Assembly (NCBI RefSeq): GCF_007115095.1
Contig: NZ_SULH01000002.1
Span: 133,498-197,497, forward strand
Source of the DNA: Levilactobacillus enshiensis
GTDB taxonomy: Bacteria > Bacillota > Bacilli > Lactobacillales > Lactobacillaceae
DNA: 64,000 nt
Direction: 5' to 3'
Shown here: positions 43,242 through 51,730 of the stretch, one piece after another
How the letters are laid out: each line of letters begins with the position of its first letter
How positions within the stretch are numbered: the first letter of the stretch is position 1
Position numbers and translations under genes: made by a program
The notes under the pieces: model-generated
The model's input: only the letters and a program-made list of their open reading frames with translations
Told to the model about the DNA's origin: nothing
Databases searched by the model: none

Positions 43242-45308
43242 CTACTCAATCGTTGTTTTAGACTGAACCGTCTTCCAGTACGCTGCGTAGATCTTTTTGG
43301 CCAATTGCATGTTGTTATCTTCGGCGTTAACCCCCAAGTTCGGCATTGCCAAGGCCACGACCACCTGTGGATTCTTCTCAGGAGCGTAAGACGCCAAACT
43401 CAGCGTAACGGTCTCATGACCCTTATAATAAGTTTGCGCCGTCCCAGTCTTAGCCGAGATTCCTGGTGAAATGGAGGATAAACTCCCACCAGTCTTGTAG
43501 GTGTTGGAACCGTGAACCACATCATATAACCCTTCGGTGACCAGCTGCTTTTCAGCAGTCGTCATTCCGATTCGGTTCAAGACCTTCGGTGTCACCGTTG
43601 ATTTGACGGCCCCCAGTTCACCAGTTGACGTGGTCCCACGAATAGAATCAACCACGTGTGGTGCAATCCGAGTTCCCCCGTTAGCAATGGTCGACATGTA
43701 CTGACCAACCTGTAAAACGGTGTAAGCGTCGTAGTTCCCGAAGGACAGATCCAAAGCATTTCCAATGTGGGCGAAGCTGCTAGACCCTTTCAATCCGGTA
43801 CTTTCACCTGGTAAGTCAATTCCGGTGGAAACCCCTAACCCAAATTGGTTAAAGTAACCCCGTTCCTTAGCGAAGATACCGGTATCCATGGTCAAAGCGG
43901 AGCCGGGAACGTAGTTGAATTTGGCTTCCTTCATGGCTAACTGCATCATATAGGAGTTAGAAGAAACTTCCAGCGCCGTCGATGCATTGACCGCAATGTT
44001 GGCACTCCCACTATGGTTAAACCAAGAAGACTTCTTGACCCCACCAACGTTAATGACTTTATCGGTCAAGGTATTGTTAGATGGTGTGATCACACCATCC
44101 ATCAACGCACCAGAAACCATGGCCCCCTTGACAACGGACCCCATAACAATATCACTGTTCATGGCACCCAAAGCGTTCGTGGTAATCTTGCCCGTGGATG
44201 GATCACGATCGACCCCGGCCATCCCAATGACACCACCCGTATTCGGGTTCATTACGATGGCGTACGTCCCGGTTGAGTAGCCACCTGCACCGGATTCCGC
44301 AGAATGAACCAGTGACTGCAGTTGACTTTGGAATTTCGAATTGATAGTCAGTTGTAGGTTATCCCCCTTCTGACCACCGTACTTCTTAACTTCCTTGGTC
44401 ACCGTGTTGTTACCAGCAACTTCAACCTGCTTTTCAGCCTTAGTTCCTCGCAGAACGGACTCGTACTCTTGTTCCAAGTAGGATTGCCCCACACTGTCAT
44501 TTCGAGAATAGCCTTGTGCGAGTAATTCATTGACCCGATCACTGGGTAGCCCCGTCTTTTCAGACGAAACCGTCCCGATGATCGACCTGATCGATGACCC
44601 GTTCGGATAATCCCGTGACCAACTCGTCCCCACCTGAACCCCAGGCATTTCAGACAGATGCTCACCAATTTGAGCGATTTCTGTGCTTGAAACGCCAGAA
44701 TCCTTGATGTACGTGGTCGACAGCGCATAGGCACCACTCATTTTCGCAAAAATAGCGGCCGCGTTCTGTTGCGTTTTCGTTAATTTAAATGAGGAATCAT
44801 TCTGTAAATAACTCAACGCCTTGTTGTACAACTGGGTGGTTGACATCCCTTTCGTCCCGGACAGCTTTCCTTCAACCGCCTTTAACCGCTTTTGATCGGT
44901 TAAATAGTAGTCGATGGCCTGCCGAGGCGTCAGAGAACTAGTCGAAACCGTTAAATAACGGCCCAACTTGTTCGCAATATCGTACATACTCGTCGATAAT
45001 ACGTTGACCCCCTTGGTATAGGAGATGGCTTGATGGGCCTTATTCCCAACCAAGACCTTACCCGTGGAATCGTAAACCATCCCCCGCTGAACGTTGGTGG
45101 TTTCAATCGTGGTATCGGTCGAATTGACCTCTGCCTTAAATTGCGTCCCGTACATCACCTGCAAGTACGCTAACTGACCAATCAGCGCCGCAAATAACAG
45201 GGCAACAATAATGAAAAGAAAGTTTAACCGAAACGGGATCTCTGACTTCGTGGGACCGCCACTAGACCGTTGATTTCGGTTACTAACGCGATTATAAAAA
45301 TTCTTCAC
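43242..45308 (-). CDS. Class B penicillin-binding protein (transpeptidase)
   Basis: 688 aa. Cytosolic N-terminus, one membrane helix (about 28-50, LNFLFIIVALLFAALIGQLA), the PBP dimerisation domain, and a transpeptidase domain with the active-site Ser in SVVKGA, the SSN motif and KTGTAQ. It cross-links septal or lateral peptidoglycan; the neighbourhood fits the PBP2B/PBP2A-type gene of lactobacilli, but which paralogue is not certain. The start is GTG with AGGAG about 10 bases away. A good promoter lies upstream. Confidence 0.95.
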   Translation of the reverse strand: MKNFYNRVSNRNQRSSGGPTKSEIPFRLNFLFIIVALLFAALIGQLAYLQVMYGTQFKAEVNSTDTTIETTNVQRGMVYDSTGKVLVGNKAHQAISYTKGVNVLSTSMYDIANKLGRYLTVSTSSLTPRQAIDYYLTDQKRLKAVEGKLSGTKGMSTTQLYNKALSYLQNDSSFKLTKTQQNAAAIFAKMSGAYALSTTYIKDSGVSSTEIAQIGEHLSEMPGVQVGTSWSRDYPNGSSIRSIIGTVSSEKTGLPSDRVNELLAQGYSRNDSVGQSYLEQEYESVLRGTKAEKQVEVAGNNTVTKEVKKYGGQKGDNLQLTINSKFQSQLQSLVHSAESGAGGYSTGTYAIVMNPNTGGVIGMAGVDRDPSTGKITTNALGAMNSDIVMGSVVKGAMVSGALMDGVITPSNNTLTDKVINVGGVKKSSWFNHSGSANIAVNASTALEVSSNSYMMQLAMKEAKFNYVPGSALTMDTGIFAKERGYFNQFGLGVSTGIDLPGESTGLKGSSSFAHIGNALDLSFGNYDAYTVLQVGQYMSTIANGGTRIAPHVVDSIRGTTSTGELGAVKSTVTPKVLNRIGMTTAEKQLVTEGLYDVVHGSNTYKTGGSLSSISPGISAKTGTAQTYYKGHETVTLSLASYAPEKNPQVVVALAMPNLGVNAEDNNMQLAKKIYAAYWKTVQSKTTIE

Positions 45309-45703
45309 AACAGCTCTGCTCCTTATTGTACTGCACCTATTTTACCAAACTTCATCGCTAGTCACTATCCCGCTACCGAAATTTAATGATTTTATGCTAT
45401 TCTAGAAGCCTAGACAAAATAACACTAGTCATTCTAGCATAACTCAAGCAACCGTTTAGTCACTGGTCGGGCTCTTTACAAAATCTAAACTTTTCAAGCT
45501 AATTAAGTGACGTTTCCTTTTAGTATATTACACTATGAAGGCAAACAAGCATATTGGAAATACTTTTCAAAGGCCGGATTTGTGTAAAATGGGCACTTAC
45601 CGTGAGCACCACGCCAACTGACACTGCCACTCGGCAACCTCGCGTTGCTTGGCCCTGGAGTGACTTTTGAAACACAACTATTTTTAAGATTGAGGTGGCT
45701 TAT
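45309..45703. other. Divergent promoter region between the PBP gene and yfhO-like gene
   Basis: 395 bp, A/T rich. It holds the minus-strand PBP promoter (45389-45417). A plus-strand TAAAAT at 45585-45590 could serve the yfhO-like gene, but its -35 is poor. No other feature seen. Confidence 0.5.
45389..45417 (-). promoter_or_regulatory. Putative promoter of the class B PBP gene
   Basis: Minus-strand TTGTCT (rc at 45412-45417), 17-bp spacer, TAAAAT (rc at 45389-45394), about 80 bp upstream of the start codon. Confidence 0.6.
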
Positions 45704-48334
45704 TTGCAAGCACGAAAAAGACGCTGGTCACTGACCCAACGTCAATTTACCCTACTTGGGGCTTTTCTGACGCCCTTTATTCTGATGACCGTCTACTTTA
45801 TCTACCGTCAAATGGCACCATTTGGCTCTAGTAGCCTGTTAACTGTGGATTTAGGCCAACAGTACATCGACTTTTTCGCCTACCTCAGGCGGGCACTCCT
45901 GCACGATCCCAGCAGCATCTTCTACTCCTTTGCCAATGGCTTAGGGGGCGAGATGCTGGGAACTTGGTCGTACTATTTATTGAGTCCACTAAACTGGATC
46001 TTACTGCTGTGTCCGGGGACGTCCCTAACAACTGGTGTTTTCCTCCTGACTGTCTTCAAATACGGTCTTTCCGGATTGACCTTCGCTTGGTTGTTGGACA
46101 AAACTACGAAACAGACTGGTTTGAAAGCCATTACCTTCGCCACGGCCTACGCCTTAATGGGCTGGTCGATTGCCAACCAGCTGAACGTGATGTGGCTTGA
46201 TGCCGCCTACCTCTTACCGTTGATTTTCTACGGGCTCTACCTGCTCATGCAGACCGGTAAATGGCACACGTACGTCATCTGGCTGACCATCATGTTAGTC
46301 GTGAATTACTACATGGCTTACATGATCTGCCTTTTTATGATTCTTGCCTTTATCTGGTTTGCCGTCGACCGATTCACTAATTGGCGGCATTTCTGGAGTC
46401 AAACTTTCCGGTTTGCTTGGACCTCGGCCGCTAGTGGGCTACTCGCTGCGTTTGTACTGCTGCCGACCTGGTGGTCACTCTCCCAAAGTAAGGCGCAATA
46501 CACCGTGACCTCTTTTAAATGGAAATTTGAGTTTTTCCCGCCCAAAATGTTAGCGAAGTTCTTTATGGGGGCCTTTAACTTCGACCAAATGCCTGACGGG
46601 ACGGCCAACCTCTTCATCGGCGCCATCGCCCTGCTAGGAAGCCTATTTTTCTTCAGCGATCGGCGCATTCGGCTCAGAAGTCGGCTTACGGCCGGCCTCA
46701 TCACCATTTTCCTCGCATTATCCTTGTGTGTTCAACCCCTGGATCTGCTGTGGCACGCTGGTCAATTCCCCGTTTGGTACCCGTATCGCTTCTCATTTAT
46801 CGTCAGTTTCTGGCTGATTTGGCTAGCCGCGCAAACACTGACCAACGACTTTCAACCTGGTTGGCTGGCAATCGCCGTTGTCACCTTACTGGTCGCGGCC
46901 GGCAGTGCCTACGTTGCACTCAACCTGAAAAAGTTCGCGTTTCTCTCATGGAGTCAAGTGCTATTAGGCCTGCTATTTATCATCTTTGCCCTCGCCTTGA
47001 TAACGCTCCCGATTCACTATCACTGGATCTACCCACTGGCCTTCTTCGTCATTGGGGTCACCGAAATCAGCGCCAACGCCTTTATTTCACTGAATAACAT
47101 CAGCTACGTCTCGCAAGGTGAATATGGTAATTATACCAATGAACTCCAACGCTTAGTTAACCGTGTTCAAAAGCAAGACACCAGTGCTTACCGGATTGGC
47201 AAGACCTTCTTACGGACTAAAGGGGATGCCTTTCAAACGGGCTACAATGGCGGCGGTGTCTTCTCCTCTGTCCTGACTAAGACTACCCCAGCCTTCTTCG
47301 GCAACATTGGAAACCCTGACGGGGATGGCTTCGTGGAATACAGTAATGGCACACTCGTCACCGATTCCCTGCTGAATATGAAATATTATTTCCAGCAAAA
47401 ACAACTGGCGGGCGCTTTGGGTGGGACCAGCATTCTGCCAGCATCGACCAATAAGGCCGACCTAACCGATTACCGTATCACCAACCAAGATCACTGGGCC
47501 ACGACTTACCGTAACCCCTACGCCCTGCCGATGGGGTATGCCGCCAGCTCACAGATTCTATCATTAAAGAATAAAACGGCCGATCCTGCACAATATCAGG
47601 CCAACTGGCTAGCTGCTTTGACTGGCAATGCGCATGATCAGCACCTCTACACAGCAGAAAACTTTAATCAGGTCGACTTCCAAAATCTTGGTCAGCAAAC
47701 TAAGATCACTGGGGCCATGCTGCAAAAGAAAAACCTGCTGAAACCCGCCAAGATCACGTTGACATTTAAGCCAACCAGCAATGATGCCTATTACCTGACT
47801 TTTGGCTCCACCGTTAATCCAGACAACGCGACCTTCATCCTGAATGGCAAGCAACTGGATCAATACAAGACTTATCGCAACACGATTCTAGTGAGTGCGG
47901 CTGATCATGCCAAAGGGAAGACTCAGAAACTCACGATTCAGCTCAAGAAGGGGTCGCTGTGGCTCCAAAACTTCACACTGTACCGTCTGAATACGGCCAC
48001 GTTCCAACGGGCGGTCAAACACTTGCAAGCCCACCCTTGGCACCTAACCAAGCACTCAAATCGTTACTTCAGTGGGACGATTACCACGACCCAACCCGGT
48101 CAAGTTCTAAACACCTCAATCCCTTATTCCAAGGGATGGCACGCTACTGTCAACGGCAAGGCGGTCAAGACCTACAAGACGTTGAACATGTTCACTGCCG
48201 TCAAGCTGCCTAAGGGCAAGCAGACGGTAACACTTGCCTACTGGCCACCACTCTTAAATGCCGGTCTGCTCATCAGCGGCGGTACGTTCATCGGATTACT
48301 CGGTGGCTGGTGGTTCTTCCGAAAACGTCAGTAA
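45704..48334 (+). CDS. YfhO family multi-pass membrane protein (GT-C-like glycosyltransferase)
   Basis: 876 aa from the TTG at 45704 (GAGGTGG ends 5 bases upstream; the GTG at 45695 overlaps it). About a dozen hydrophobic helices in the first 450 residues, with SSLLTVDLGQQYIDFFAYLRR in the first outer loop, then a roughly 330-residue beta-rich domain and a last transmembrane helix (LLNAGLLISGGTFIGLLGGW). This is the YfhO layout. In B. subtilis YfhO glycosylates lipoteichoic acid together with a CsbB-type enzyme; no such partner lies nearby. Monocistronic, ended by a strong terminator. Confidence 0.92.
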   Translation: MQARKRRWSLTQRQFTLLGAFLTPFILMTVYFIYRQMAPFGSSSLLTVDLGQQYIDFFAYLRRALLHDPSSIFYSFANGLGGEMLGTWSYYLLSPLNWILLLCPGTSLTTGVFLLTVFKYGLSGLTFAWLLDKTTKQTGLKAITFATAYALMGWSIANQLNVMWLDAAYLLPLIFYGLYLLMQTGKWHTYVIWLTIMLVVNYYMAYMICLFMILAFIWFAVDRFTNWRHFWSQTFRFAWTSAASGLLAAFVLLPTWWSLSQSKAQYTVTSFKWKFEFFPPKMLAKFFMGAFNFDQMPDGTANLFIGAIALLGSLFFFSDRRIRLRSRLTAGLITIFLALSLCVQPLDLLWHAGQFPVWYPYRFSFIVSFWLIWLAAQTLTNDFQPGWLAIAVVTLLVAAGSAYVALNLKKFAFLSWSQVLLGLLFIIFALALITLPIHYHWIYPLAFFVIGVTEISANAFISLNNISYVSQGEYGNYTNELQRLVNRVQKQDTSAYRIGKTFLRTKGDAFQTGYNGGGVFSSVLTKTTPAFFGNIGNPDGDGFVEYSNGTLVTDSLLNMKYYFQQKQLAGALGGTSILPASTNKADLTDYRITNQDHWATTYRNPYALPMGYAASSQILSLKNKTADPAQYQANWLAALTGNAHDQHLYTAENFNQVDFQNLGQQTKITGAMLQKKNLLKPAKITLTFKPTSNDAYYLTFGSTVNPDNATFILNGKQLDQYKTYRNTILVSAADHAKGKTQKLTIQLKKGSLWLQNFTLYRLNTATFQRAVKHLQAHPWHLTKHSNRYFSGTITTTQPGQVLNTSIPYSKGWHATVNGKAVKTYKTLNMFTAVKLPKGKQTVTLAYWPPLLNAGLLISGGTFIGLLGGWWFFRKRQ

Positions 48335-48355
48335 AACACGATTTGTAAATGAGTC

Positions 48356-48402
48356 AAAAAAATCTCACCAGTGCGCTAATCGCAGTGGTGAGATTTTTTT
48401 AT
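48356..48402. terminator. Bidirectional terminator between the yfhO-like and HesB-like genes
   Basis: AATCTCACCA...TGGTGAGATT stem flanked by A and T runs on both sides, between convergent genes. Confidence 0.92.
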
Positions 48403-48404
48403 AT

Positions 48405-48713
48405 TTAACGGTCAAGTTCACCGTTATCATCGTAAATGTAGGTCGGGCCGTCAGTTTGTGGGTCATAGTCAACTGTCAGGTCGTACCCCACGAAGAACCA
48501 TTGGTCGCCTTCAGTAATGTAGTAAGTCACATCGTCTTTCTTTTCAGTAACGATGGGGTCTCGCGGATTATCATCAGGGGTCATTCCCAAAGAGAATCCT
48601 TGGTGAACGGGCGTCTTGCCGTAGACCTTACCAAAGAAACGAATCCCCCGGCCAGTCATTCCCATTTCATCACGGAACCATTTGCTGGCTGCATCAGTAA
48701 CTGTAATCTTCAT
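48405..48713 (-). CDS. HesB/YadR-fold protein without cysteines
   Basis: 102 aa with the N-terminal MKITVTDAASKWFRDEMG and GIRFFGKVYGKTPVHQGFSLG of the HesB/IscA-like (Fe-S biogenesis) superfamily. It has no cysteine at all, so it cannot act as an A-type Fe-S carrier; lactobacilli often carry such YneR/YqkB-like paralogues of unknown role. AGGAG precedes the ATG. Confidence 0.87.
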   Translation of the reverse strand: MKITVTDAASKWFRDEMGMTGRGIRFFGKVYGKTPVHQGFSLGMTPDDNPRDPIVTEKKDDVTYYITEGDQWFFVGYDLTVDYDPQTDGPTYIYDDNGELDR

Positions 48714-48886
48714 AATTATAAGACTCCTCTTAAGCAGACTATGAATCCGTTTTCAGTATCATTTATACCACGTCAAGGAGGTCCTTGGCAAGTATCATTT
48801 CACAAACTGTATTATGCACGATTTAATTGTGCTTAGCCAGTAAAGTGCTCAATCGACCGCGACTATTTGGGCTAGTCGCCGTAGTC

Positions 48887-48924
48887 AAAAAAATGACGCC
48901 ACGGCAATTACCCTCCGCGACGCC
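48887..48924 (-). terminator. greA intrinsic terminator
   Basis: GGCGTCGCGG pairs with CCGTGGCGTC (with G-U) and seven T follow on the minus strand. Confidence 0.85.
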
Positions 48925-48954
48925 ATTCACGACTTTCAGCCGAAATTTTTAAGT

Positions 48955-49431
48955 TTATTCAACCGCTAAAATCTTAACGGACATGTCGCCACCTGGTGTG
49001 TTGAAGGTGACTTCTTCCCCATTCCGGTGGCCCAAGAGGCCCTTAGCGATTGGCGAATCGTTAGAGATCTTACCTGACATTGGATCTGCTTCCGCGGCGC
49101 CAACAATCGTGTATTCTTCAGGTTCCTCATCGGGAAGTTCCTTGAAGGTCACCTTCTTGCCGACCGTAATTTCATCCTTGTCGGTAGAATCATTGTCGAT
49201 GATCTGCGCGTATTGTAGCATCCGCTCAACGGTACTGATTCGCGTCTCTAACATACTTTGTTCGTCCTTAGCTGATTCATACTCGGAATTTTCAGAAAGG
49301 TCACCATACGACCGGGCAATCTTGATCCGATCGATAACCTTGGGCCGTTGAACCATTTTTAAGTCCTCAAGCTCCTTTTCCAGCTTTTCCTTACCTTCTT
49401 CAGTCATTGGATACATCTTGTCTTGTGCCAC
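48955..49431 (-). CDS. greA: Transcription elongation factor GreA
   Basis: 158 aa. N-terminal antiparallel coiled coil with the acidic tip in [20 protein letters not shown] and C-terminal FKBP-like domain ([22 protein letters not shown]). It stimulates RNA cleavage in backtracked polymerase. The GTG at 49431 is favoured over the GTG at 49440, which overlaps AAAGGGG. It follows udk and mltG in the conserved mltG-udk-greA order. Confidence 0.96.
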   Translation of the reverse strand: MAQDKMYPMTEEGKEKLEKELEDLKMVQRPKVIDRIKIARSYGDLSENSEYESAKDEQSMLETRISTVERMLQYAQIIDNDSTDKDEITVGKKVTFKELPDEEPEEYTIVGAAEADPMSGKISNDSPIAKGLLGHRNGEEVTFNTPGGDMSVKILAVE

Positions 49432-49502
49432 ACTGGCCACCCCTTTATCTTTTTTATGTTATTGGCCGCCACTGCGAACCAACTTTAAATTTTAAATTTT
49501 AG

Positions 49503-49530
49503 AAAAGGTTAGCCGTCATCCAGCTAACCC
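49503..49530 (-). terminator. udk intrinsic terminator
   Basis: GGTTAGC/GCTAACC stem followed by TTTTC on the minus strand, just after the udk stop. Confidence 0.75.
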
Positions 49531-49538
49531 GTCCTATT

Positions 49539-50222
49539 CTATATGCTTGTATCTGGATTGTCAAAAACTTCTTTATTCCCACTGGCTTCCAAAATGGCCC
49601 GAATCTTGGTGACTAACAAGTCAATGGCCACCTGATTCTCACCACCTTCTGGAACAATCAGGTCAGCGTAACGCTTCGTTGGTTCAACGAATTGGTGATA
49701 AGTTGGCTTAACCGTTGCCAAGTATTGCTGGATAACAGATTCCAGCGAGCGACCCCGTTCGTTCATATCCCGTTGAATGCGGCGAATGATCCGAATATCA
49801 TCATCGGTATCAACGAAGACTTTGATGTCCATGAGATCCCGCAAACGTTCATCATCCAAAATTAAGATACCTTCCAAAATGATGACATCCCGTGGTTCCT
49901 GGTGAATCGTCTCCTTACTTCGCGTTGACAAGGTGTAGTCGTAAACGGGTTTCTCAATGGATTCGTAATTCAGTAACTGTTTCAGTTGCTTAACCAAGAG
50001 ATCCGTATCGAAGGCTAAGGGGTGGTCATAGTTGACGGCTGCCCGCTCTTCCATCGTCATATCATCCTGATTATTGTAGTACGAATCTTGTTGTAAGATC
50101 ATAATGGAGTGTCCAATCAACTGATTGAAGATTGCCCGACTAACGGTCGTCTTACCGCTACCAGAACCCCCGGTAACCCCAATAATGATTGGTCGCTTTT
50201 TGTTTGCCAACACTGTCGCCAT
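49539..50222 (-). CDS. udk: Uridine kinase
   Basis: 227 aa. P-loop [15 protein letters not shown], the DSYY substrate loop and the NYDHPLAFD motif. It phosphorylates uridine and cytidine. The ATG at 50222 is immediately next to AAAGG; the in-frame GTG at 50213, 9 bases after it, may be the real start (three residues shorter). The gap to mltG is 3 bp. Confidence 0.96.
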   Translation of the reverse strand: MATVLANKKRPIIIGVTGGSGSGKTTVSRAIFNQLIGHSIMILQQDSYYNNQDDMTMEERAAVNYDHPLAFDTDLLVKQLKQLLNYESIEKPVYDYTLSTRSKETIHQEPRDVIILEGILILDDERLRDLMDIKVFVDTDDDIRIIRRIQRDMNERGRSLESVIQQYLATVKPTYHQFVEPTKRYADLIVPEGGENQVAIDLLVTKIRAILEASGNKEVFDNPDTSI

Positions 50223-50225
50223 CCT

Positions 50226-51359
50226 TTATTTATTATCGCTTGCTAATGAACTCGTTTTTTCCTGATGCTGTGCATAAGTTTCGGAGAAGTAGACCTTCCC
50301 CGTCTTGGTATTCGCGATGAAGTAATAGTACCCCTTCTTCCGGTCCGTTGGGTGTAAGACCGCCTTTACGGAAGAAACGCTTGGATTGTCGAAAGGTCCT
50401 GGCCCGTAACCCGTATGAATGTAAAGGTTATAAGGCGATTTCTTCTTCAAGTCACTATACGTTAAGGTCTTCTTCGTCGTCTTCAAGGCATACTGAACGG
50501 AAATATCAGATTGTAAGGCCATTCCGGCATCAATCCGGTTCAAGAAGACACCCGCAATCTTATTCCGGTCAGCTTGGGTCACCCCTTCGCGTTCAACCAG
50601 CGAAGCCAGCGTTAGCGTTTCTTGCACCGTCAACTTTTGCTTCTTGATCGTCGCGTAACTGCCCTGCAAATTTTGATCCGTTTTATCAACCATTTCCGTA
50701 ATCAATTGCTTTAAGGTCATCTTCTTGCCAGCTTGATAAGTTGCTGGTGCCAAGTAACCTTCCAAACGGTACCGAACATTTTTCGCCTGTTTAGCTGAGC
50801 CCAAAAGCTGTGGGTGTTTCGCTGCCAATTGGTTAAAGAATGCCTTGTCCGTGATCACACTCATGAACTCTTTTTTGGTGAAGTCCGTCTGAATTGGAAT
50901 CTCAGCAGCCAGCTGATCGACCGTCTCGCCCTCACGAACTAAGACCTTGCCAGCTGTACTCTGAATTGGTTCAGCTGAACCGCCCTTTTGTAACTGCTTG
51001 GCGATCTGTTTCAACGTCATCGACGGCTTCAACTGGTAGTAACCTGCTCGGAAATTGGTAAATTTATTTGATTTAACGTAGTAGTTAAAGACCATACCAC
51101 TCTTAACCACTTTTTTATCCTGTAGAATTTGCCCAATTTTATTGGACGTCGCCCCCATAGGAACATCAACCTGAACGACGTTATTGTTGCTGGAATCCAT
51201 CGGTTTTAGTGCTGATTGAAAATAATGATACCCAATGAATCCAATCGCCACGGCCAAAATGACCAGTAGGCTTACCACACCAACCATAATTCGCCGAACA
51301 AACGAGCGTTTATTCCCCGAATCTTGCCGCGATGGGGTGGGATTTGTGCCATTATCCAA
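50226..51359 (-). CDS. mltG: Endolytic transglycosylase MltG
   Basis: 377 aa YceG-like protein: cytosolic N-terminus, one membrane helix (about 24-47), a LysM-like region and a catalytic domain with the Glu in LASLVEREGVTQADRNKIAGVFLNR. It cuts nascent glycan strands and helps set strand length. The start is TTG after GGAGG with 7-base spacing. First gene of mltG-udk-greA. Confidence 0.95.
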   Translation of the reverse strand: MDNGTNPTPSRQDSGNKRSFVRRIMVGVVSLLVILAVAIGFIGYHYFQSALKPMDSSNNNVVQVDVPMGATSNKIGQILQDKKVVKSGMVFNYYVKSNKFTNFRAGYYQLKPSMTLKQIAKQLQKGGSAEPIQSTAGKVLVREGETVDQLAAEIPIQTDFTKKEFMSVITDKAFFNQLAAKHPQLLGSAKQAKNVRYRLEGYLAPATYQAGKKMTLKQLITEMVDKTDQNLQGSYATIKKQKLTVQETLTLASLVEREGVTQADRNKIAGVFLNRIDAGMALQSDISVQYALKTTKKTLTYSDLKKKSPYNLYIHTGYGPGPFDNPSVSSVKAVLHPTDRKKGYYYFIANTKTGKVYFSETYAQHQEKTSSLASDNK

Positions 51360-51418
51360 CTTATTTCCTCCGTTCTATGCCATAGTCTTCTCCATTATAC
51401 AGAACTTCCCCGTTCACG

Positions 51419-51597
51419 GAAACCGGAAAGCGCTACTTTGAGGAAAATGTAATCTTTTGGCTCGAAACGGTCAGCATTTTCCACGGTCTCCCAGCAGATA
51501 ACCTCGTATTGGTAATGGATCAGCATGTGCAGCGCCTAAACTTACTGGCACAGTTTTCGCATCCCATCAAGCCGTCATCCCCAGGCAATCACTAATT
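51419..51597 (+). pseudogene. Open but startless frame, possible gene remnant
   Basis: In the 371-bp gap between mltG and pheT the plus strand reads as about 58 residues (TGKRYFEENVIFWLETVSIF, then HGLPADNLVLVMDQHVQRLN and a short tail) ending at TAA 51595-51597. The composition looks protein-like, but there is no start codon with a ribosome site; only a 26-residue ATG frame remains. It may be the end of a decayed gene or chance. Confidence 0.3.
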
Positions 51598-51602
51598 TCA
51601 CA

Positions 51603-51651
51603 CCAAAAGACGTTGCCACAACCCATTCTGGGGGCATTGGCAACGTCTTGG
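51603..51651 (-). terminator. pheST operon terminator
   Basis: AGACGTTGCCA pairs perfectly with TGGCAACGTCT, followed by TTTTGG on the minus strand. Confidence 0.85.
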
Positions 51652-51730
51652 CTTGTTCAGTTTGCATCGTTTTTAGCGGTGATAGCAAGTTCTGAACGAC
51701 TTGCAACTTACTAATCTACACGTATTTAGA

